DNA from: Duganella guangzhouensis
GTDB taxonomy: Bacteria > Pseudomonadota > Gammaproteobacteria > Burkholderiales > Burkholderiaceae_D
Reading direction: 5' to 3'
NCBI RefSeq assembly: GCF_009674535.1
Contig: NZ_WKJK01000008.1
Span: 124,001 to 188,000, forward strand
DNA: 64,000 nt
Shown here piece by piece: positions 18,932 through 29,857 of this stretch. The notes beneath the pieces were generated by a model. The model ran no database searches. It saw only the letters and a list, made by a program, of their open reading frames with translations, and was not told the origin of the DNA. The stretch's first letter is position 1, and each line of letters begins with the position of its first letter. The position numbers were made by a program, and so were the translations under genes.

Positions 18932-20164
18932 TCAGAAATTCCCGAGGAACCATTCCTTCATGCGCTGCCAGACTGCCTTCACTGATCCATCTTGCCGCGT
19001 GACGATGTGGCCACGCAGGTACTGCTTTTTCGCTTCCAACAACAGGCCAAGCACGGTCGCGTAGCGCGGGCTGCGCACCACGTCGGCCAACTGGCCACGG
19101 TAATCCGGAGTGCCCAGGCGCGCCGGCTTGAGGAAGATGTCCTCCGCCATTTCGACCATGCCCGGCATGATGGAGGTACCGCCGGTCAGCACGATCCCCG
19201 ACGACAGCACCCCCTCGTAACCCGATTCGCGCACCACCTGGTGCACCATCGCGAACAACTCTTCCACGCGCGGCTCGATCACCGCCGCCAGCGCCTGACG
19301 CGACAGATTGCGCGGGCCGCGATCGCCCAGGCCCGGCACTTCCAGCGACTCACCCGGATCGGCCAGCACCTGCTTGGCCACGCCGTAACGGATCTTGATC
19401 TCTTCCGCCTCGGTGGTCGGCGTGCGCAGCGCCATCGCGATATCGTTGGTGATCTGGTCGCCGGCGATCGGGATCACGGCGGTGTGACGGATCGCGCCAT
19501 CCGAGAACACCGCGACGTCAGTGGTACCACCGCCGATGTCGATCAGCACCACGCCCAGTTCTTTTTCGTCGCCGGTCAGCACCGCGTCGGCCGAAGCCAT
19601 CGGCTGCAGGATCAGGTCCGACACTTCCAGGCCGCAGCGGCGCACGCACTTGACGATGTTCTGCACCGCCGACACCGCGCCGGTCACGATGTGCACCTTC
19701 ACTTCCAGCCGGATGCCGCTCATGCCGATCGGCTCGCGCACATCTTCCTGGCTGTCGACGATGAACTCTTGCGGCACCGTGTGCAGCAGTTGCTGATCGG
19801 TCGGAATGTTAACCGCCTTTGCCGTTTCAATGACGCGCGCTACGTCGGTCGCCGTCACTTCCTTATCCTTGATGGCCACCATGCCGCTCGAGTTGAAGCT
19901 GCGGATATGGCTGCCGGCAATGCCCGCGTAGACATTGCGGATTTTGCAGTCCGCCATCAGCTCCGCTTCTTCCAGCGCGCGCTGTATCGATTCAACAGTC
20001 GCTTCGATGTTGACCACCACGCCTTTTTTCAGACCTCGCGATTCGTGCTGGCCCAGGCCAATCACTTCGTGGCGTCCATCGCCCATCACCTCGGCCACCA
20101 CAGCCACCACTTTCGAGGTGCCGATATCGAGGCCGACGATCAGGTTTTTCGCGTCTTTAGTCAT
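18932..20164 (-). CDS. ftsA: Cell division protein FtsA
   Basis: 410 residues, actin-like ATPase that anchors FtsZ to the membrane. The phosphate-1 motif (VGLDIGTSKVVAVV), phosphate-2 (VVLIDIGGGTTDVAVF) and adenosine loop (IVLTGGTSIMPGM) are visible. The C-terminal amphipathic helix is VWQRMKEWFLGNF. The gene is 15 nt downstream of ftsQ. Confidence 0.97.
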   Translation of the reverse strand: MTKDAKNLIVGLDIGTSKVVAVVAEVMGDGRHEVIGLGQHESRGLKKGVVVNIEATVESIQRALEEAELMADCKIRNVYAGIAGSHIRSFNSSGMVAIKDKEVTATDVARVIETAKAVNIPTDQQLLHTVPQEFIVDSQEDVREPIGMSGIRLEVKVHIVTGAVSAVQNIVKCVRRCGLEVSDLILQPMASADAVLTGDEKELGVVLIDIGGGTTDVAVFSDGAIRHTAVIPIAGDQITNDIAMALRTPTTEAEEIKIRYGVAKQVLADPGESLEVPGLGDRGPRNLSRQALAAVIEPRVEELFAMVHQVVRESGYEGVLSSGIVLTGGTSIMPGMVEMAEDIFLKPARLGTPDYRGQLADVVRSPRYATVLGLLLEAKKQYLRGHIVTRQDGSVKAVWQRMKEWFLGNF

Positions 20165-20179
20165 TTATTTTCTGCCTGC

Positions 20180-20983
20180 TCAGTTATGCTTGGTGTCCGG
20201 TTTCTTCACTAATGATTTAGGTTTCGCCCCATCCGCAGGAATCTTGAGTCCCTGCGCGCTCAACGCCAAACCGTTCTGGTACCGCATGTCTATCGTGTCT
20301 ATATCGGGCAGATGCTCCACCAGTTGCGGATAAATCCCCACCAGGCGGTCCACCCTTTCCTTCAATGTGGTGCTGGTCTGTTCCCGTCCCAGCGCCACGC
20401 TCATTCCATTGTCCAGCTTCACCGTCCACGCATAGCGACCGGACAGCGACAGTGCCTGCGGCACCAGCTTGAGCGGCGCAAACCACGCGCGCAGCTCGTC
20501 GTAACGCGACAGCACTTCCTTCTCGCTGCCATCCGGGCCATCGAACTCCGGCAGCGCGTGGTCCTCTTCCGCCTCGGCCAGGTTGGCGGTGAACGACTCG
20601 CCCTTGGTCGACAGCAGCTTGCCATCCTCGCCCCAGGTGCCCAGCACCTCGTACTCTTCCAGCGCCACAATCAACTGGTCCGGCCATTCGCGACGCACCG
20701 TGGCGCGGCGTACCCAGGGCACCGTTTCAAACGCCTGGCGTACCGCGTCCAGGTTCGTCGTGAAGAAATTGCCCTTGATCCGTCCCAGCGTGTTATTACG
20801 CAGCGTCAGGTGATTCACGTGCTTCAGTTCTTCTTCACTGCCTATCGTCTCAATCCGAATGGTGCGCAGGTTGAACATCGGTCGCTGCGACACCCACCAC
20901 ACGCCGGACGCGATACATGCCAATACCGTCAGCGCAAAGATCCCGCTGGCGGTGGCATTCAGAGCTTTCGCGTCATGCCACAT
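20180..20983 (-). CDS. ftsQ: Cell division protein FtsQ
   Basis: 267 residues, bitopic membrane protein linking FtsB/FtsL to the divisome. A short cytoplasmic tail is followed by one TM (residues about 14-31), the POTRA domain (RTIRIETIG to TTNLDAVRQAFETVPWVRRATVRREWPDQLIVALEE) and the beta domain. Spaced 7 nt from ddl. Confidence 0.95.
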   Translation of the reverse strand: MWHDAKALNATASGIFALTVLACIASGVWWVSQRPMFNLRTIRIETIGSEEELKHVNHLTLRNNTLGRIKGNFFTTNLDAVRQAFETVPWVRRATVRREWPDQLIVALEEYEVLGTWGEDGKLLSTKGESFTANLAEAEEDHALPEFDGPDGSEKEVLSRYDELRAWFAPLKLVPQALSLSGRYAWTVKLDNGMSVALGREQTSTTLKERVDRLVGIYPQLVEHLPDIDTIDMRYQNGLALSAQGLKIPADGAKPKSLVKKPDTKHN

Positions 20984-20990
20984 CTACCAC

Positions 20991-21950
20991 TTAACCCTTC
21001 ATCTTCAAACGCGCCGTGCGCAGGATCTCCACGCACAGGTCTTCGTAACTCATGCCTTCCGCGCGCGCCGCCATCGGCACCAGCGAATGACTGGTCATGC
21101 CCGGCGAGGTATTTACCTCCAGCAGGAACGGCTTCTGGTCACGCTCGCGCAACAGCACGTCGACCCGGCCCCACCCTTCGCAACCCAGTTCGCGATAAGC
21201 TGCCACCGCGATGCGCTGCATCTCCGCCGCCAGCGCTTCAGGCAGCGCGGCCGGGCAGAAATACTGGGTGTCGTCGGTGAAGTACTTATTCTGATAATCG
21301 TAATTGCCCTCTGGCGCCACGATCTCCACGATCGGCAGCGCGCGCGCGCCGGCGCCGCTGCCCAGGATGGCGATGGTGAACTCGCGGCCGGTGACGAATT
21401 CCTCGGCCAGCACCGAGTCATCCAGTGCGGCGGCGGTGTCGTAGGCCGCCTTGAATGCGCCGGCTTCGCTGACCTTGGTGATGCCGATGGTCGAACCTTC
21501 ATGCGGCGGCTTGACGATCAACGGCAGGCCCAGATCGGCGGCGGTGGCCGCCAGATCCGATTGCGCGTTCAGCACCGCGTAGCGCGGGGTCGGCAGACCG
21601 GCCGCCAGCCACACGATCTTGGTGGTGATCTTGTCCATGCCCACCGAGCTGGCCATCACGCCGCTACCGGTGTACGGAATACCCAGCAGTTCCAGCGCGC
21701 CCTGCAGGCTGCCGTCTTCGCCGAAGCGGCCATGCAGCGCGATGAACACGCGGTCAAATTTTTCCGCCGCCAGTTCGGCCAGCGAGCGTTGGCCCGGATC
21801 GAAGGCGTGGGCGTCGATGCCCTTGCTTTGCAGCGCGGCCAGCACGCCGCTGCCGGACATATTCGACACTTCACGTTCCGCCGAGCGGCCGCCGAACAGC
21901 ACGCCGACCTTGCCGAATGCTTTCACGTCTTGTGGATTCAAAGTGCTCAC
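20991..21950 (-). CDS. ddl: D-alanine--D-alanine ligase
   Basis: 319 residues, ATP-grasp enzyme that joins two D-Ala for the peptidoglycan stem. Motifs: [10 protein letters not shown] (N-terminal), [19 protein letters not shown] (ATP-binding), [14 protein letters not shown], and [17 protein letters not shown] (metal and D-Ala site). Placement between murC and ftsQ is the DdlB position in dcw clusters. Confidence 0.97.
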   Translation of the reverse strand: MSTLNPQDVKAFGKVGVLFGGRSAEREVSNMSGSGVLAALQSKGIDAHAFDPGQRSLAELAAEKFDRVFIALHGRFGEDGSLQGALELLGIPYTGSGVMASSVGMDKITTKIVWLAAGLPTPRYAVLNAQSDLAATAADLGLPLIVKPPHEGSTIGITKVSEAGAFKAAYDTAAALDDSVLAEEFVTGREFTIAILGSGAGARALPIVEIVAPEGNYDYQNKYFTDDTQYFCPAALPEALAAEMQRIAVAAYRELGCEGWGRVDVLLRERDQKPFLLEVNTSPGMTSHSLVPMAARAEGMSYEDLCVEILRTARLKMKG

Positions 21951-21953
21951 GAT

Positions 21954-23345
21954 TCAGACCTTCGGATAATTAGTCAGTTTGGCCGGGACGCCGCTGATCG
22001 AGCCTGCGCCCATGGTCATTACGACGTCGCCGTCGCGCACCACGCCCATGATGGTCTCCGGCATATCGCCGATGGCCTCAACAAAAATCGGTTCCGTCTT
22101 GCCGCGTGCGCGCAATGCGTGCGCCAGTGCGCGGCCGTCGGCAGCCACCACCGGCGCTTCGCCGGCAGCATACACCTCGCCCAGCACCAGAACGTCCGGC
22201 GTGCCGAGCACTTTGACGAAGTCTTCGAACAGGTCGCGCGTGCGGCTGTAGCGGTGCGGCTGGAACGCCAGCACCAGGCGGCGGCCAGGATAGGCGGCGC
22301 GCGCGGCGGCCATGGTCACTTCCATTTCCAGCGGGTGATGGCCGAAGTCGTCCACCAGCGTGAAGGTGCCACCGCCTGGAATCGCCACATTGCCGTACTT
22401 GGTGAAGCGGCGGCCAACGCCGGCAAAACCGGCCAGGCCGGCCTGCGTGGCCGAGTCTTCGATGCCGATCTCGCGCGCGATGGCGACAGCGGAGCAGGCG
22501 TTCTGCACGTTGTGCAGGCCGGGCTGGTTCAGTACCACGTCCAGATCCGGATAGCCTTCCTGCTTGACGGTGAAATGCATTTCTGTGCCGACCGCGCGCG
22601 CGTTCACGGCGCGCACTTCGGCGTCTTCGGCAAAGCCGTAGGTGGTGACCGGCTTGGTCACGTGCGGCAGAATCGCGCGCACATGTTGATCGTCGATGCA
22701 CAGCATGGCGCGGCCGTAGAACGGCAGGCGGTGCGTGAAGTGGACGAACGCCTGTTTCAGCTTTTCGAAATCGTGCTCGTAGGTTTCCATGTGATCGGCG
22801 TCGATGTTCGTAATCACTTCGATCATCGGCGTCAGATTCAGGAACGAGGCGTCGGATTCGTCAGCTTCCGCCACCAGATATTCGCCGGTGCCCAGCTTGG
22901 CGTTGGCGCCAGCCGCGGTCAGACGGCCGCCGATGACGAAGGTTGGATCGAGACCGCCCTGCGCCAGCACCGATGCCACCAGGCTGGTGGTGGTGGTTTT
23001 GCCGTGGGTGCCGGCGATGGCGATGCCGCGCTTCAGGCGCATCAACTCGCCCAGCATCACGGCGCGTGGGACGATAGGAACCTTGCGGCCGCGTGCTGCT
23101 ATAACTTCAGGATTGTCCTGCTGTACAGCGGTCGAGGTCACGACAGCATCGGCCTTGCCGATGTTTTCCGCCGCGTGGCCCTGATACACGGTCGCGCCCA
23201 TGTCGGCCAGACGCTGGGTGACAGCATTGCTGCCCAGGTCCGAGCCGGACACGTTGTAGCCCAGCGTCAGCAGCACTTCCGCGATGCCGCTCATGCCGCT
23301 GCCGCCGATGCCGACGAAGTGTATGTTCTGTACCTTATGTTTCAT
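21954..23345 (-). CDS. murC: UDP-N-acetylmuramate--L-alanine ligase MurC
   Basis: 463 residues. Adds L-Ala to UDP-MurNAc. Nucleotide fold [14 protein letters not shown] at the N-terminus, Mur ligase P-loop [10 protein letters not shown] near residue 115, and the [10 protein letters not shown] motif of MurC. The start overlaps the murG stop by 4 nt, so translation is coupled. Confidence 0.97.
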   Translation of the reverse strand: MKHKVQNIHFVGIGGSGMSGIAEVLLTLGYNVSGSDLGSNAVTQRLADMGATVYQGHAAENIGKADAVVTSTAVQQDNPEVIAARGRKVPIVPRAVMLGELMRLKRGIAIAGTHGKTTTTSLVASVLAQGGLDPTFVIGGRLTAAGANAKLGTGEYLVAEADESDASFLNLTPMIEVITNIDADHMETYEHDFEKLKQAFVHFTHRLPFYGRAMLCIDDQHVRAILPHVTKPVTTYGFAEDAEVRAVNARAVGTEMHFTVKQEGYPDLDVVLNQPGLHNVQNACSAVAIAREIGIEDSATQAGLAGFAGVGRRFTKYGNVAIPGGGTFTLVDDFGHHPLEMEVTMAAARAAYPGRRLVLAFQPHRYSRTRDLFEDFVKVLGTPDVLVLGEVYAAGEAPVVAADGRALAHALRARGKTEPIFVEAIGDMPETIMGVVRDGDVVMTMGAGSISGVPAKLTNYPKV

Positions 23346-24409
23346 GCCAGTTCTTCCAAAACTTTAGCGATTGCTTCATTCGAATCGCGCTTGCCGACGT
23401 CGCGCGCGGCGTTGGCCATGGCCAGGCACGATGCGCGGGTCAGCGTTTCCAACAGCGTCGCAACTGCTTGCGCGCTCAATTCCGTTTGCGGCATGTGTAT
23501 CGCCGCTTTTTGTTTCGCCATCCACTGCGCGTTGTCGCGCTGGTGGCTGGTGGTCGATGCCACGAACGGCACCAGCACGCTGGCCACGCCAGCCGCCGTC
23601 AGTTCGGACACCGTGATCGCGCCGGCACGGCAGATCACCAGATCGGCGGCGCTATAGGCGGCCGCCATGTCGTCGATGAAGTCGACCACGTTGGCCGTCA
23701 CACCGGCCTGCTGATACGCCGCGCGCAGCGCATCGATATTCTTCTTGCCCGATTGGTGCGTCACCAGCGGACGCTGTGCCTCGGGGATCAGCGCCAACGC
23801 CGCCGGCAGGCTGTCGTTCAGTGCTTTCGCACCCAGGCTGCCGCCCACCACCAGAATGCGCAGCGGACCTTCGCGGCCGGCGAAACGCTGTGCCGGTGAC
23901 GCCATCTCCAGAATCTCCTTGCGCACCGGATTACCGGTGACAACCGCCTTGCCGGCCGCGCTACCGAAATTGGCCGGGAAGCCAAAGCACACGCGGCCCG
24001 CGAACGGCACCAGCGTTTTATTCGACAGCAGCAGCGCCGCGTCGGCGTTCACCAGCACCAGCGGCGTGCCGCGCAGGCGCGACATCAGGCCGCCCGGCAC
24101 GGTGACATAACCGCCCATGCCCATCACCACGTCCGGCTTGCGGTGGCCGATGAAGCTGAAGCAGTCGGCAAACGCCTTCACCATCTTGAAGGCGCCGCCC
24201 AGCGTGTGCTTCAAGCCCTTGCCACGCATGCCGGTGAAATTGATGCTGTCCATGCTGATGCCGTGTTTCGGCACCAAATCCTGCTCCATGCCGGTGGAGG
24301 TACCCAGCCAGCTCACTTCCCAGCCCCGCGCGCGCATGGTTTGCGCGATCGCCAGGCCAGGGAAAATATGACCGCCCGTACCGGCCGCCATAATCATTAA
24401 TCGTTTCAT
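23342..24409 (-). CDS. murG: UDP-GlcNAc lipid II transferase MurG
   Basis: 355 residues. GT28 glycosyltransferase that makes lipid II from lipid I at the inner face of the membrane. Gly-rich loops [15 protein letters not shown] (ORF reads [12 protein letters not shown]) and [12 protein letters not shown], and a UDP-GlcNAc contact motif [17 protein letters not shown], are present. It overlaps ftsW and murC by 4 nt each. Confidence 0.97.
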   Translation of the reverse strand: MKRLMIMAAGTGGHIFPGLAIAQTMRARGWEVSWLGTSTGMEQDLVPKHGISMDSINFTGMRGKGLKHTLGGAFKMVKAFADCFSFIGHRKPDVVMGMGGYVTVPGGLMSRLRGTPLVLVNADAALLLSNKTLVPFAGRVCFGFPANFGSAAGKAVVTGNPVRKEILEMASPAQRFAGREGPLRILVVGGSLGAKALNDSLPAALALIPEAQRPLVTHQSGKKNIDALRAAYQQAGVTANVVDFIDDMAAAYSAADLVICRAGAITVSELTAAGVASVLVPFVASTTSHQRDNAQWMAKQKAAIHMPQTELSAQAVATLLETLTRASCLAMANAARDVGKRDSNEAIAKVLEELA

Positions 24410-25626
24410 AGTCTGCCACCACGCATCAGTACCCGGTTCTCGTAGTCGATCCGGAGCAGAATCGCGAGTCCGATGCAGTTAATCACAACGCCCGTGCCGC
24501 CATAGCTCATCAGCGGCAGGGTCAAGCCCTTGGTTGGCAGTAAGCCCAGGTTCACACCCATATTGATAAACGTCTGCACACCGATCCAGATGCCGATGCC
24601 TTTGGCGGTGAGGCCGGCAAAGGTCTGGTCGATGGCGATGGCCTGGCGGCCGATGTCGAAGGCGCGCTTGATGATCCAGTAGAACAGCGCGATCACCACC
24701 AGCACGCCGGCCAGGCCCAGTTCTTCACCGATCACCGCCAGCAGGAAGTCGGTATGCGCTTCCGGCAGGTAGTGCAGTTTTTCCACGCTGCCGCCCAGCC
24801 CAACGCCAAAAATCTCGCCGCGCCCGAAAGCGATCAGCGAGTGCGTCAGCTGGTATGCCTTGTTCAGCGCATTGTCTTCTTCCCACGGATTCAGGTAAGC
24901 GAAATAGCGCTCGCGGCGGAATTTGGACAGCGCGATGATGGAGCCGAAGATCACCACCAGCACCGCGCCGATGCCGCCGAACCAGATGGCGTTGATCCCG
25001 CCCAGGAACAGGATGCCCATGGCGATGCAGACGATCACGCCGAATGCGCCAAGGTCTGGCTCCAGCAGCAGCAACAGGCCGACGAAGCCGACCGCCGCCG
25101 CCATCGGCATGAAGCCCTTGGTCAGCTTGTGCATGTATTCCTGCTTGCGCACGGTGTAGTCGGCGGCGTACAGCACCGCCACCACCTTCATCAATTCGGA
25201 CGGCTGCACGTTGAATACTTTGAGTGACAGCCAGCGGCGGCCACCGTTGACCACCACGCCGATGCCGGGGATGAGCACCAGCACCAGCAGCACCAGTGTG
25301 CCGATGAATAGATACGGCGCGGCTTTCTGCAGGTCGGCCACGCGGATGCGGAACACGAACAGGCCAACCACCAGCGAGACCGCGATGAACATAGCCTGGC
25401 GCTGCAGGAAGTAAGTGTTCTGCCAGCGCACGTAGTTGGCGAACTTGGGCGAGTCCGGCAGCGAAATCGAGGCCGAGTACACCATCACCATCCCCAGCAG
25501 CATCAGCAACAGGGTGACCCAGACCAGCGGCTGGTCGTACTCCATCATCTTGGACTGCCGCGCGCGGCTCTCCAGCGGCGTTTCAGCCGACTTGGAACCA
25601 AAGCGGAATGGCAGCTGGAGCGGCAT
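24406..25626 (-). CDS. ftsW: Lipid II polymerase FtsW (SEDS family)
   Basis: 406 residues, about ten membrane helices. SEDS glycosyltransferase of septal peptidoglycan. Conserved SEDS parts: [45 protein letters not shown] (with the catalytic Asp loop) and [11 protein letters not shown]. It abuts murD with no gap (TAAATG). Confidence 0.97.
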   Translation of the reverse strand: MPLQLPFRFGSKSAETPLESRARQSKMMEYDQPLVWVTLLLMLLGMVMVYSASISLPDSPKFANYVRWQNTYFLQRQAMFIAVSLVVGLFVFRIRVADLQKAAPYLFIGTLVLLVLVLIPGIGVVVNGGRRWLSLKVFNVQPSELMKVVAVLYAADYTVRKQEYMHKLTKGFMPMAAAVGFVGLLLLLEPDLGAFGVIVCIAMGILFLGGINAIWFGGIGAVLVVIFGSIIALSKFRRERYFAYLNPWEEDNALNKAYQLTHSLIAFGRGEIFGVGLGGSVEKLHYLPEAHTDFLLAVIGEELGLAGVLVVIALFYWIIKRAFDIGRQAIAIDQTFAGLTAKGIGIWIGVQTFINMGVNLGLLPTKGLTLPLMSYGGTGVVINCIGLAILLRIDYENRVLMRGGRL

Positions 25627-27300
25627 TTAGATCTCCTGTCCAGCGTCGAGCGCGATGTCGCGCACGGTGTCGATGAACACCTGGGCGCGATGCGCGTAGT
25701 TCTTGAACATGTCCATGCTGGCGCAAGCTGGCGACAGCAGTACGGCATCGCCGGCTTGCGCCAGTTCGCTGGCGCGCTTGACGGCTTGCGGCAGGTCGGT
25801 GCCGCAGTCTTCCAGTTCGTACGGCAGCAGCGCGCCCTGCTCGCGCGCGGCCAGCTCCAACGCGGCGCGGATTTGTGCGGCATCGCGGCCGATCAGCAGT
25901 GCGGCGCGGGCGTAGCGTTGCATTGGTTCTGCCAGCGGCGCGAAGTCCTGGCCCTTGCCGTCGCCACCGAGGATGACCAGCAGGCGCTGGTTATCGCCAG
26001 CGAAGGCTTTGCCCAGGCCATTCAGCGCGGCCACGGTGGCGCCGACGTTGGTGCCTTTGCTGTCGTCGTAGTATTCAACGTCGTTGATGGCGCCGACCAG
26101 TTCCACGCGGTGCGGCTGGCCGCGATATTCGCGCAGGCCGTGCAGCAGTGGCGCCAGCGGCAGGTCGATGGCGCGGCACAACGCCAGCGCGGCCAGCGCG
26201 TTGGCGGCATTGTGGATGCCGCGAATTTGCAGCGCGTCGGCGGGCATCAGGTTTTTGACGATGCACTCCACCGGTGGTGGTGGCGGGTCGTTCTTTTTGC
26301 GTTTCTTCGGTTCGCCCTCTTCCTCGGCCGGGATGGCGGTGGCGAGCCACAGCACGCCGCGTTCGTTGTTCAGGCCAAGGTCGTCGCGCAGGGTGGGCGC
26401 GTCGGTGCCGAAGGTGACGTTGGTGCCGGTGGCGCTGGCCATGCGCATGGTGGTGGCGTCGTCGCGGTTCAGCACGCGGACCGTGTTGGCGGCGAAGATC
26501 CGGTGCTTGGCGGCGGCGTAGGATGGCATGTCGCCGTGCCAGTCGAGGTGGTCCTGGGTGACGTTCAGCACAGTCGCCGCGTCGGCTTCCAGCGTGAAGG
26601 TGGTCTGCAGTTGGAACGACGAGAGTTCGAGCACCCAGATGTCCGGCAGAGCCGATGGCGATGCGGCGGTCGGGGCGGCGGCAGGCTGCGCGACGGCCTC
26701 TCCGGCCTGCGCGGTGGCGGCGGCCAGTGCAGCGGCATCAGTGGCGGCGGGTGCGGCTGCATCGGCGGCGGGTGCCGCTGCGGGCGCGGGGCCGGCGGCG
26801 TCGAGCACTTCGCGCAGGACGTCAAGCGCGGCCGGACTGATGTTGCCGGCCACGCGCACGGTCTTGCCGGCGCGTTCGCACAGCTGGCCGACCAACGTGG
26901 TCACCGTGGTCTTGCCGTTGGTGCCGGTGATGGCGATGATCTTCGGCGCGTAGCCGCGTTCCGCCTTCAGCGCTTCCAGCGCCTGCGCGAACAGCTCAAT
27001 CTCGCCCCACACTTCAATACCAGCGGCGGCGGCGGCCGGCGCAATCTCTGCCAGCTCACGCCCAGGTGCCAGGCCAGGACTGACGGTCACAAAGTCCACG
27101 CCATCCAGCAGCGCGGCGCCAAACGGGCCGGCGACGAATTCAACGTCAGGCACGGCTGCGCGCAACGCTGGCAAGCGGTCCGGCGACTCACGCGTATCGG
27201 CCACGCGCACGCGCGCGCCGCTGCGGGCCAGCCACAGCGCCATCGCCAGGCCGGATTCCCCCAGCCCTAATACCAGTGCGTTTTTGCCTTCGTAAATCAT
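25627..27300 (-). CDS. murD: UDP-MurNAc-L-Ala--D-Glu ligase MurD, with inserts
   Basis: 557 residues, well above the 440-500 usual for MurD. It adds D-Glu to UDP-MurNAc-L-Ala. The N-terminal fold [13 protein letters not shown]-loop [11 protein letters not shown] (124-133), [19 protein letters not shown] and YDDSKGTN are all intact, so it should be active. The extra length comes from an Ala/Pro-rich insert at residues 168-217 and a charged/Pro insert at 324-343 ([18 protein letters not shown]). ATG 27300 is chosen because upstream residues of the open frame are not conserved and it sits on the mraY stop (TGATG). Confidence 0.96.
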   Translation of the reverse strand: MIYEGKNALVLGLGESGLAMALWLARSGARVRVADTRESPDRLPALRAAVPDVEFVAGPFGAALLDGVDFVTVSPGLAPGRELAEIAPAAAAAGIEVWGEIELFAQALEALKAERGYAPKIIAITGTNGKTTVTTLVGQLCERAGKTVRVAGNISPAALDVLREVLDAAGPAPAAAPAADAAAPAATDAAALAAATAQAGEAVAQPAAAPTAASPSALPDIWVLELSSFQLQTTFTLEADAATVLNVTQDHLDWHGDMPSYAAAKHRIFAANTVRVLNRDDATTMRMASATGTNVTFGTDAPTLRDDLGLNNERGVLWLATAIPAEEEGEPKKRKKNDPPPPPVECIVKNLMPADALQIRGIHNAANALAALALCRAIDLPLAPLLHGLREYRGQPHRVELVGAINDVEYYDDSKGTNVGATVAALNGLGKAFAGDNQRLLVILGGDGKGQDFAPLAEPMQRYARAALLIGRDAAQIRAALELAAREQGALLPYELEDCGTDLPQAVKRASELAQAGDAVLLSPACASMDMFKNYAHRAQVFIDTVRDIALDAGQEI

Positions 27301-28469
27301 CAGCGCAGTTTCAACGTCGACAGACCAACCAGTACCAGAATCATCGTCACAATCCAGAAGCGGACAACGACCTGGGTCTCTTTCCAACCTTTTTGCTCAA
27401 AGTGGTGATGCAGTGGCGCCATCAGGAACACGCGACGGCCGGTGCCATAACGCTTCTTGGTGTACTTGAACCAGCTCACCTGAATCATCACCGACACCGT
27501 CTCCGCAACGAAGATACCGCCCATGATGAACAACACAATCTCCTGACGCACGATCACCGCGATGGTCCCCAGCGCACCGCCCAGCGCCAACGCGCCCACG
27601 TCGCCCATGAACACCTGCGCCGGATGGGTGTTAAACCACAGGAAGGCCAGACCAGCACCCGCCAGCGCGCCGCAGAAAATAATCAGCTCGCCCGCGCCAG
27701 GAATATGCGGAATGAACAGATACTTCGAATACGTCACGCTACCGGTCAGATAAGCGAACAGGCCCAGCGCCGAACCCACCATAATCGTCGGCATGATGGC
27801 CAGACCATCCAGACCGTCCGTGAAGTTAACGGCGTTGGACGAACCCACGATGACACAATAGGTCAGCGCGATGAAGCCCCACACACCCAGCGGATAGCTG
27901 ATGGTCTTGAAGAACGGGACGATCAGGTCAGCCTTCGGCGGCAGATCCAGCGAGAAGCCCGACTGCACCCAGGCGAAGAACAACTCGAACACCTTGCCGG
28001 TATTCGGCGCCGACACCGAAAACGCCAGATACAGCGCGGCCGCGATACCCACCAGCGACTGCCAGAAATACTTCTCGCGCGATCGCATGCCTTCCGGATC
28101 CTTGTACACCACCTTGCGGTAGTCATCTGCCCAGCCCACGGCGCCAAAGCCCAGCGTCACAATCAGCACCGGCCAAATCAGACGGTTCGACAGATCGCAC
28201 CACAGCAGCGTCGAAATCGCGATCGACAGCAAAATCAGCACCCCGCCCATGGTCGGCGTGCCGTGTTTTTTCAGATGGGTCTGCGGACCATCGGTACGCA
28301 CCGCCTGGCCGACCTTCATCGCGGTCAGCTTGCGGATCACTGCCGGACCAGCGGCCAGACCGATAAACAGCGCAGTCGCGGTGGCGAACACCGCGCGGAA
28401 GGTGATGAAGTTGAAGACCCGGAGTAACCCGACGTCCTGCTGGAAGAGTTGTGCGAGCCAGAGCAGCAT
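27300..28469 (-). CDS. mraY: Phospho-MurNAc-pentapeptide transferase MraY
   Basis: 389 residues, polytopic. Makes lipid I on undecaprenyl phosphate. Signatures: [16 protein letters not shown], the catalytic DD in [25 protein letters not shown], and [23 protein letters not shown] is the final HHH motif. One nt overlap with murD. Confidence 0.97.
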   Translation of the reverse strand: MLLWLAQLFQQDVGLLRVFNFITFRAVFATATALFIGLAAGPAVIRKLTAMKVGQAVRTDGPQTHLKKHGTPTMGGVLILLSIAISTLLWCDLSNRLIWPVLIVTLGFGAVGWADDYRKVVYKDPEGMRSREKYFWQSLVGIAAALYLAFSVSAPNTGKVFELFFAWVQSGFSLDLPPKADLIVPFFKTISYPLGVWGFIALTYCVIVGSSNAVNFTDGLDGLAIMPTIMVGSALGLFAYLTGSVTYSKYLFIPHIPGAGELIIFCGALAGAGLAFLWFNTHPAQVFMGDVGALALGGALGTIAVIVRQEIVLFIMGGIFVAETVSVMIQVSWFKYTKKRYGTGRRVFLMAPLHHHFEQKGWKETQVVVRFWIVTMILVLVGLSTLKLR

Positions 28470-28471
28470 GA

Positions 28472-29857
28472 TTAGTGACTTTCCTTGTTAGCTTGTTGCG
28501 ACCCAATCAAATGCTGCACGACCCGCTCCATCTTCATGAAACGGGAGCCCTTGATTAAAACCGTTGCATCAGGCGACACCGCCGCATCCACCGCGGACAG
28601 CAAATCGCCAAAATTCTCAAAATGACGAACCTTCGCGCCGTGGATATGCGCAGCCAGTTCGCCGGTTACCAGCACCGTTTCGATGCCTTTTTCTTGCGCA
28701 TACGCGCCAACTTCCTCGTGGAACTCGCGTCCCTGCGTGCCGACTTCGCCCATGTCGCCCAGTACCAGCACGCGTGGCGCGGCGGCGTTGGACAGTACGT
28801 CGATGGCGGCGCGCACCGAATCCGGATTGGCGTTGTAGGTGTCATCGATGACCACCGCGCCGTTGGCCGCCGCCTTTTTCTGCAGGCGGCCGCTGACCGG
28901 AGCAAACGTATCCAGTCCGAGTTTGATTTTTTCCAGCGATACGCCTGCAGCGTAAGTACAGGCCACCGCCGCCAGCGCATTGCGCACATTGTGCTCACCC
29001 GCAGCCAGCAGGCGCACGAAGAACTGGCGCACGTCGGCCTCACTCTCGCTGATGGTGAAGAACACCTCGCTGCCAAAGTCATTGGCGCGGAAGGTGCAGC
29101 TCACTTCAGCATCCTTGGTGAAGCCGAAGCGCAGCAGACGACGACCGGCCGACAGTTCTTCCCACACCGGCGTGAACTCATCGCCATACGGGAACACCGC
29201 CACGCCGTCGGTCGGCAGCGCTGACAACACCGCGCCGTTCTCGCGCGCCACCGCTTCCACCGTGTGCATGAATTCCTGATGCTCGCGCTGGGCGTTGTTG
29301 ACCATGGCGATATCGGCGCCGGCGATGGCGGCCAGACGGCCGATTTCGCCCGGATGGTTCATGCCCATCTCGATCACGGCGGCTTGCTGTTGCGCGTCCA
29401 TGCGGAACAACGTGAGCGGCACGCCGATTTCGTTATTCAGGTTGCCGCGCGTGGCCAGGCGGCCTTCCTCACCGTGGGCGGCGGCCAGAATCGCGGCGAT
29501 CATTTCTTTCACCGTGGTCTTGCCGTTGCTGCCGGTGACGCCGATCACCGGCATGTCGAACTGCCGGCGCCACCAGTTAGCGATCTGGCCCAACGCCGCC
29601 AAGGTGTTCGGCACAACGATGGCTGGCAGGGTCCAACCCTCCGGAAGCTCTTCCACCACCACCGCCGCCACACCCTTCTCCGCCACTTGCGACAGGAAGT
29701 TGTGAGCGTCGAATACTTCGCCGCGCAGAGCGACGAACAAAGCACCTGCGGATACGCTACGGCTGTCGGTCGACACGCCGTCAAAAGCAACATCGCCGGC
29801 GTTCACTAAGCGTGCGCCGGTCAGAGAAGGCAGAATTTGTGCGACTGCTGCACGCAT
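28472..29857 (-). CDS. murF: UDP-MurNAc-tripeptide--D-Ala-D-Ala ligase MurF
   Basis: 461 residues. Adds the D-Ala-D-Ala dipeptide. P-loop [13 protein letters not shown] near residue 105, [20 protein letters not shown] and [10 protein letters not shown], all typical of MurF. It overlaps murE by one nt. Confidence 0.97.
   Translation of the reverse strand: MRAAVAQILPSLTGARLVNAGDVAFDGVSTDSRSVSAGALFVALRGEVFDAHNFLSQVAEKGVAAVVVEELPEGWTLPAIVVPNTLAALGQIANWWRRQFDMPVIGVTGSNGKTTVKEMIAAILAAAHGEEGRLATRGNLNNEIGVPLTLFRMDAQQQAAVIEMGMNHPGEIGRLAAIAGADIAMVNNAQREHQEFMHTVEAVARENGAVLSALPTDGVAVFPYGDEFTPVWEELSAGRRLLRFGFTKDAEVSCTFRANDFGSEVFFTISESEADVRQFFVRLLAAGEHNVRNALAAVACTYAAGVSLEKIKLGLDTFAPVSGRLQKKAAANGAVVIDDTYNANPDSVRAAIDVLSNAAAPRVLVLGDMGEVGTQGREFHEEVGAYAQEKGIETVLVTGELAAHIHGAKVRHFENFGDLLSAVDAAVSPDATVLIKGSRFMKMERVVQHLIGSQQANKESH

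Noticed and set aside
20859..23657. A 932-residue open frame on + across ftsQ, ddl and murC
   Set aside because: It spans three real genes on the opposite strand and has the low-complexity composition of an antisense shadow.
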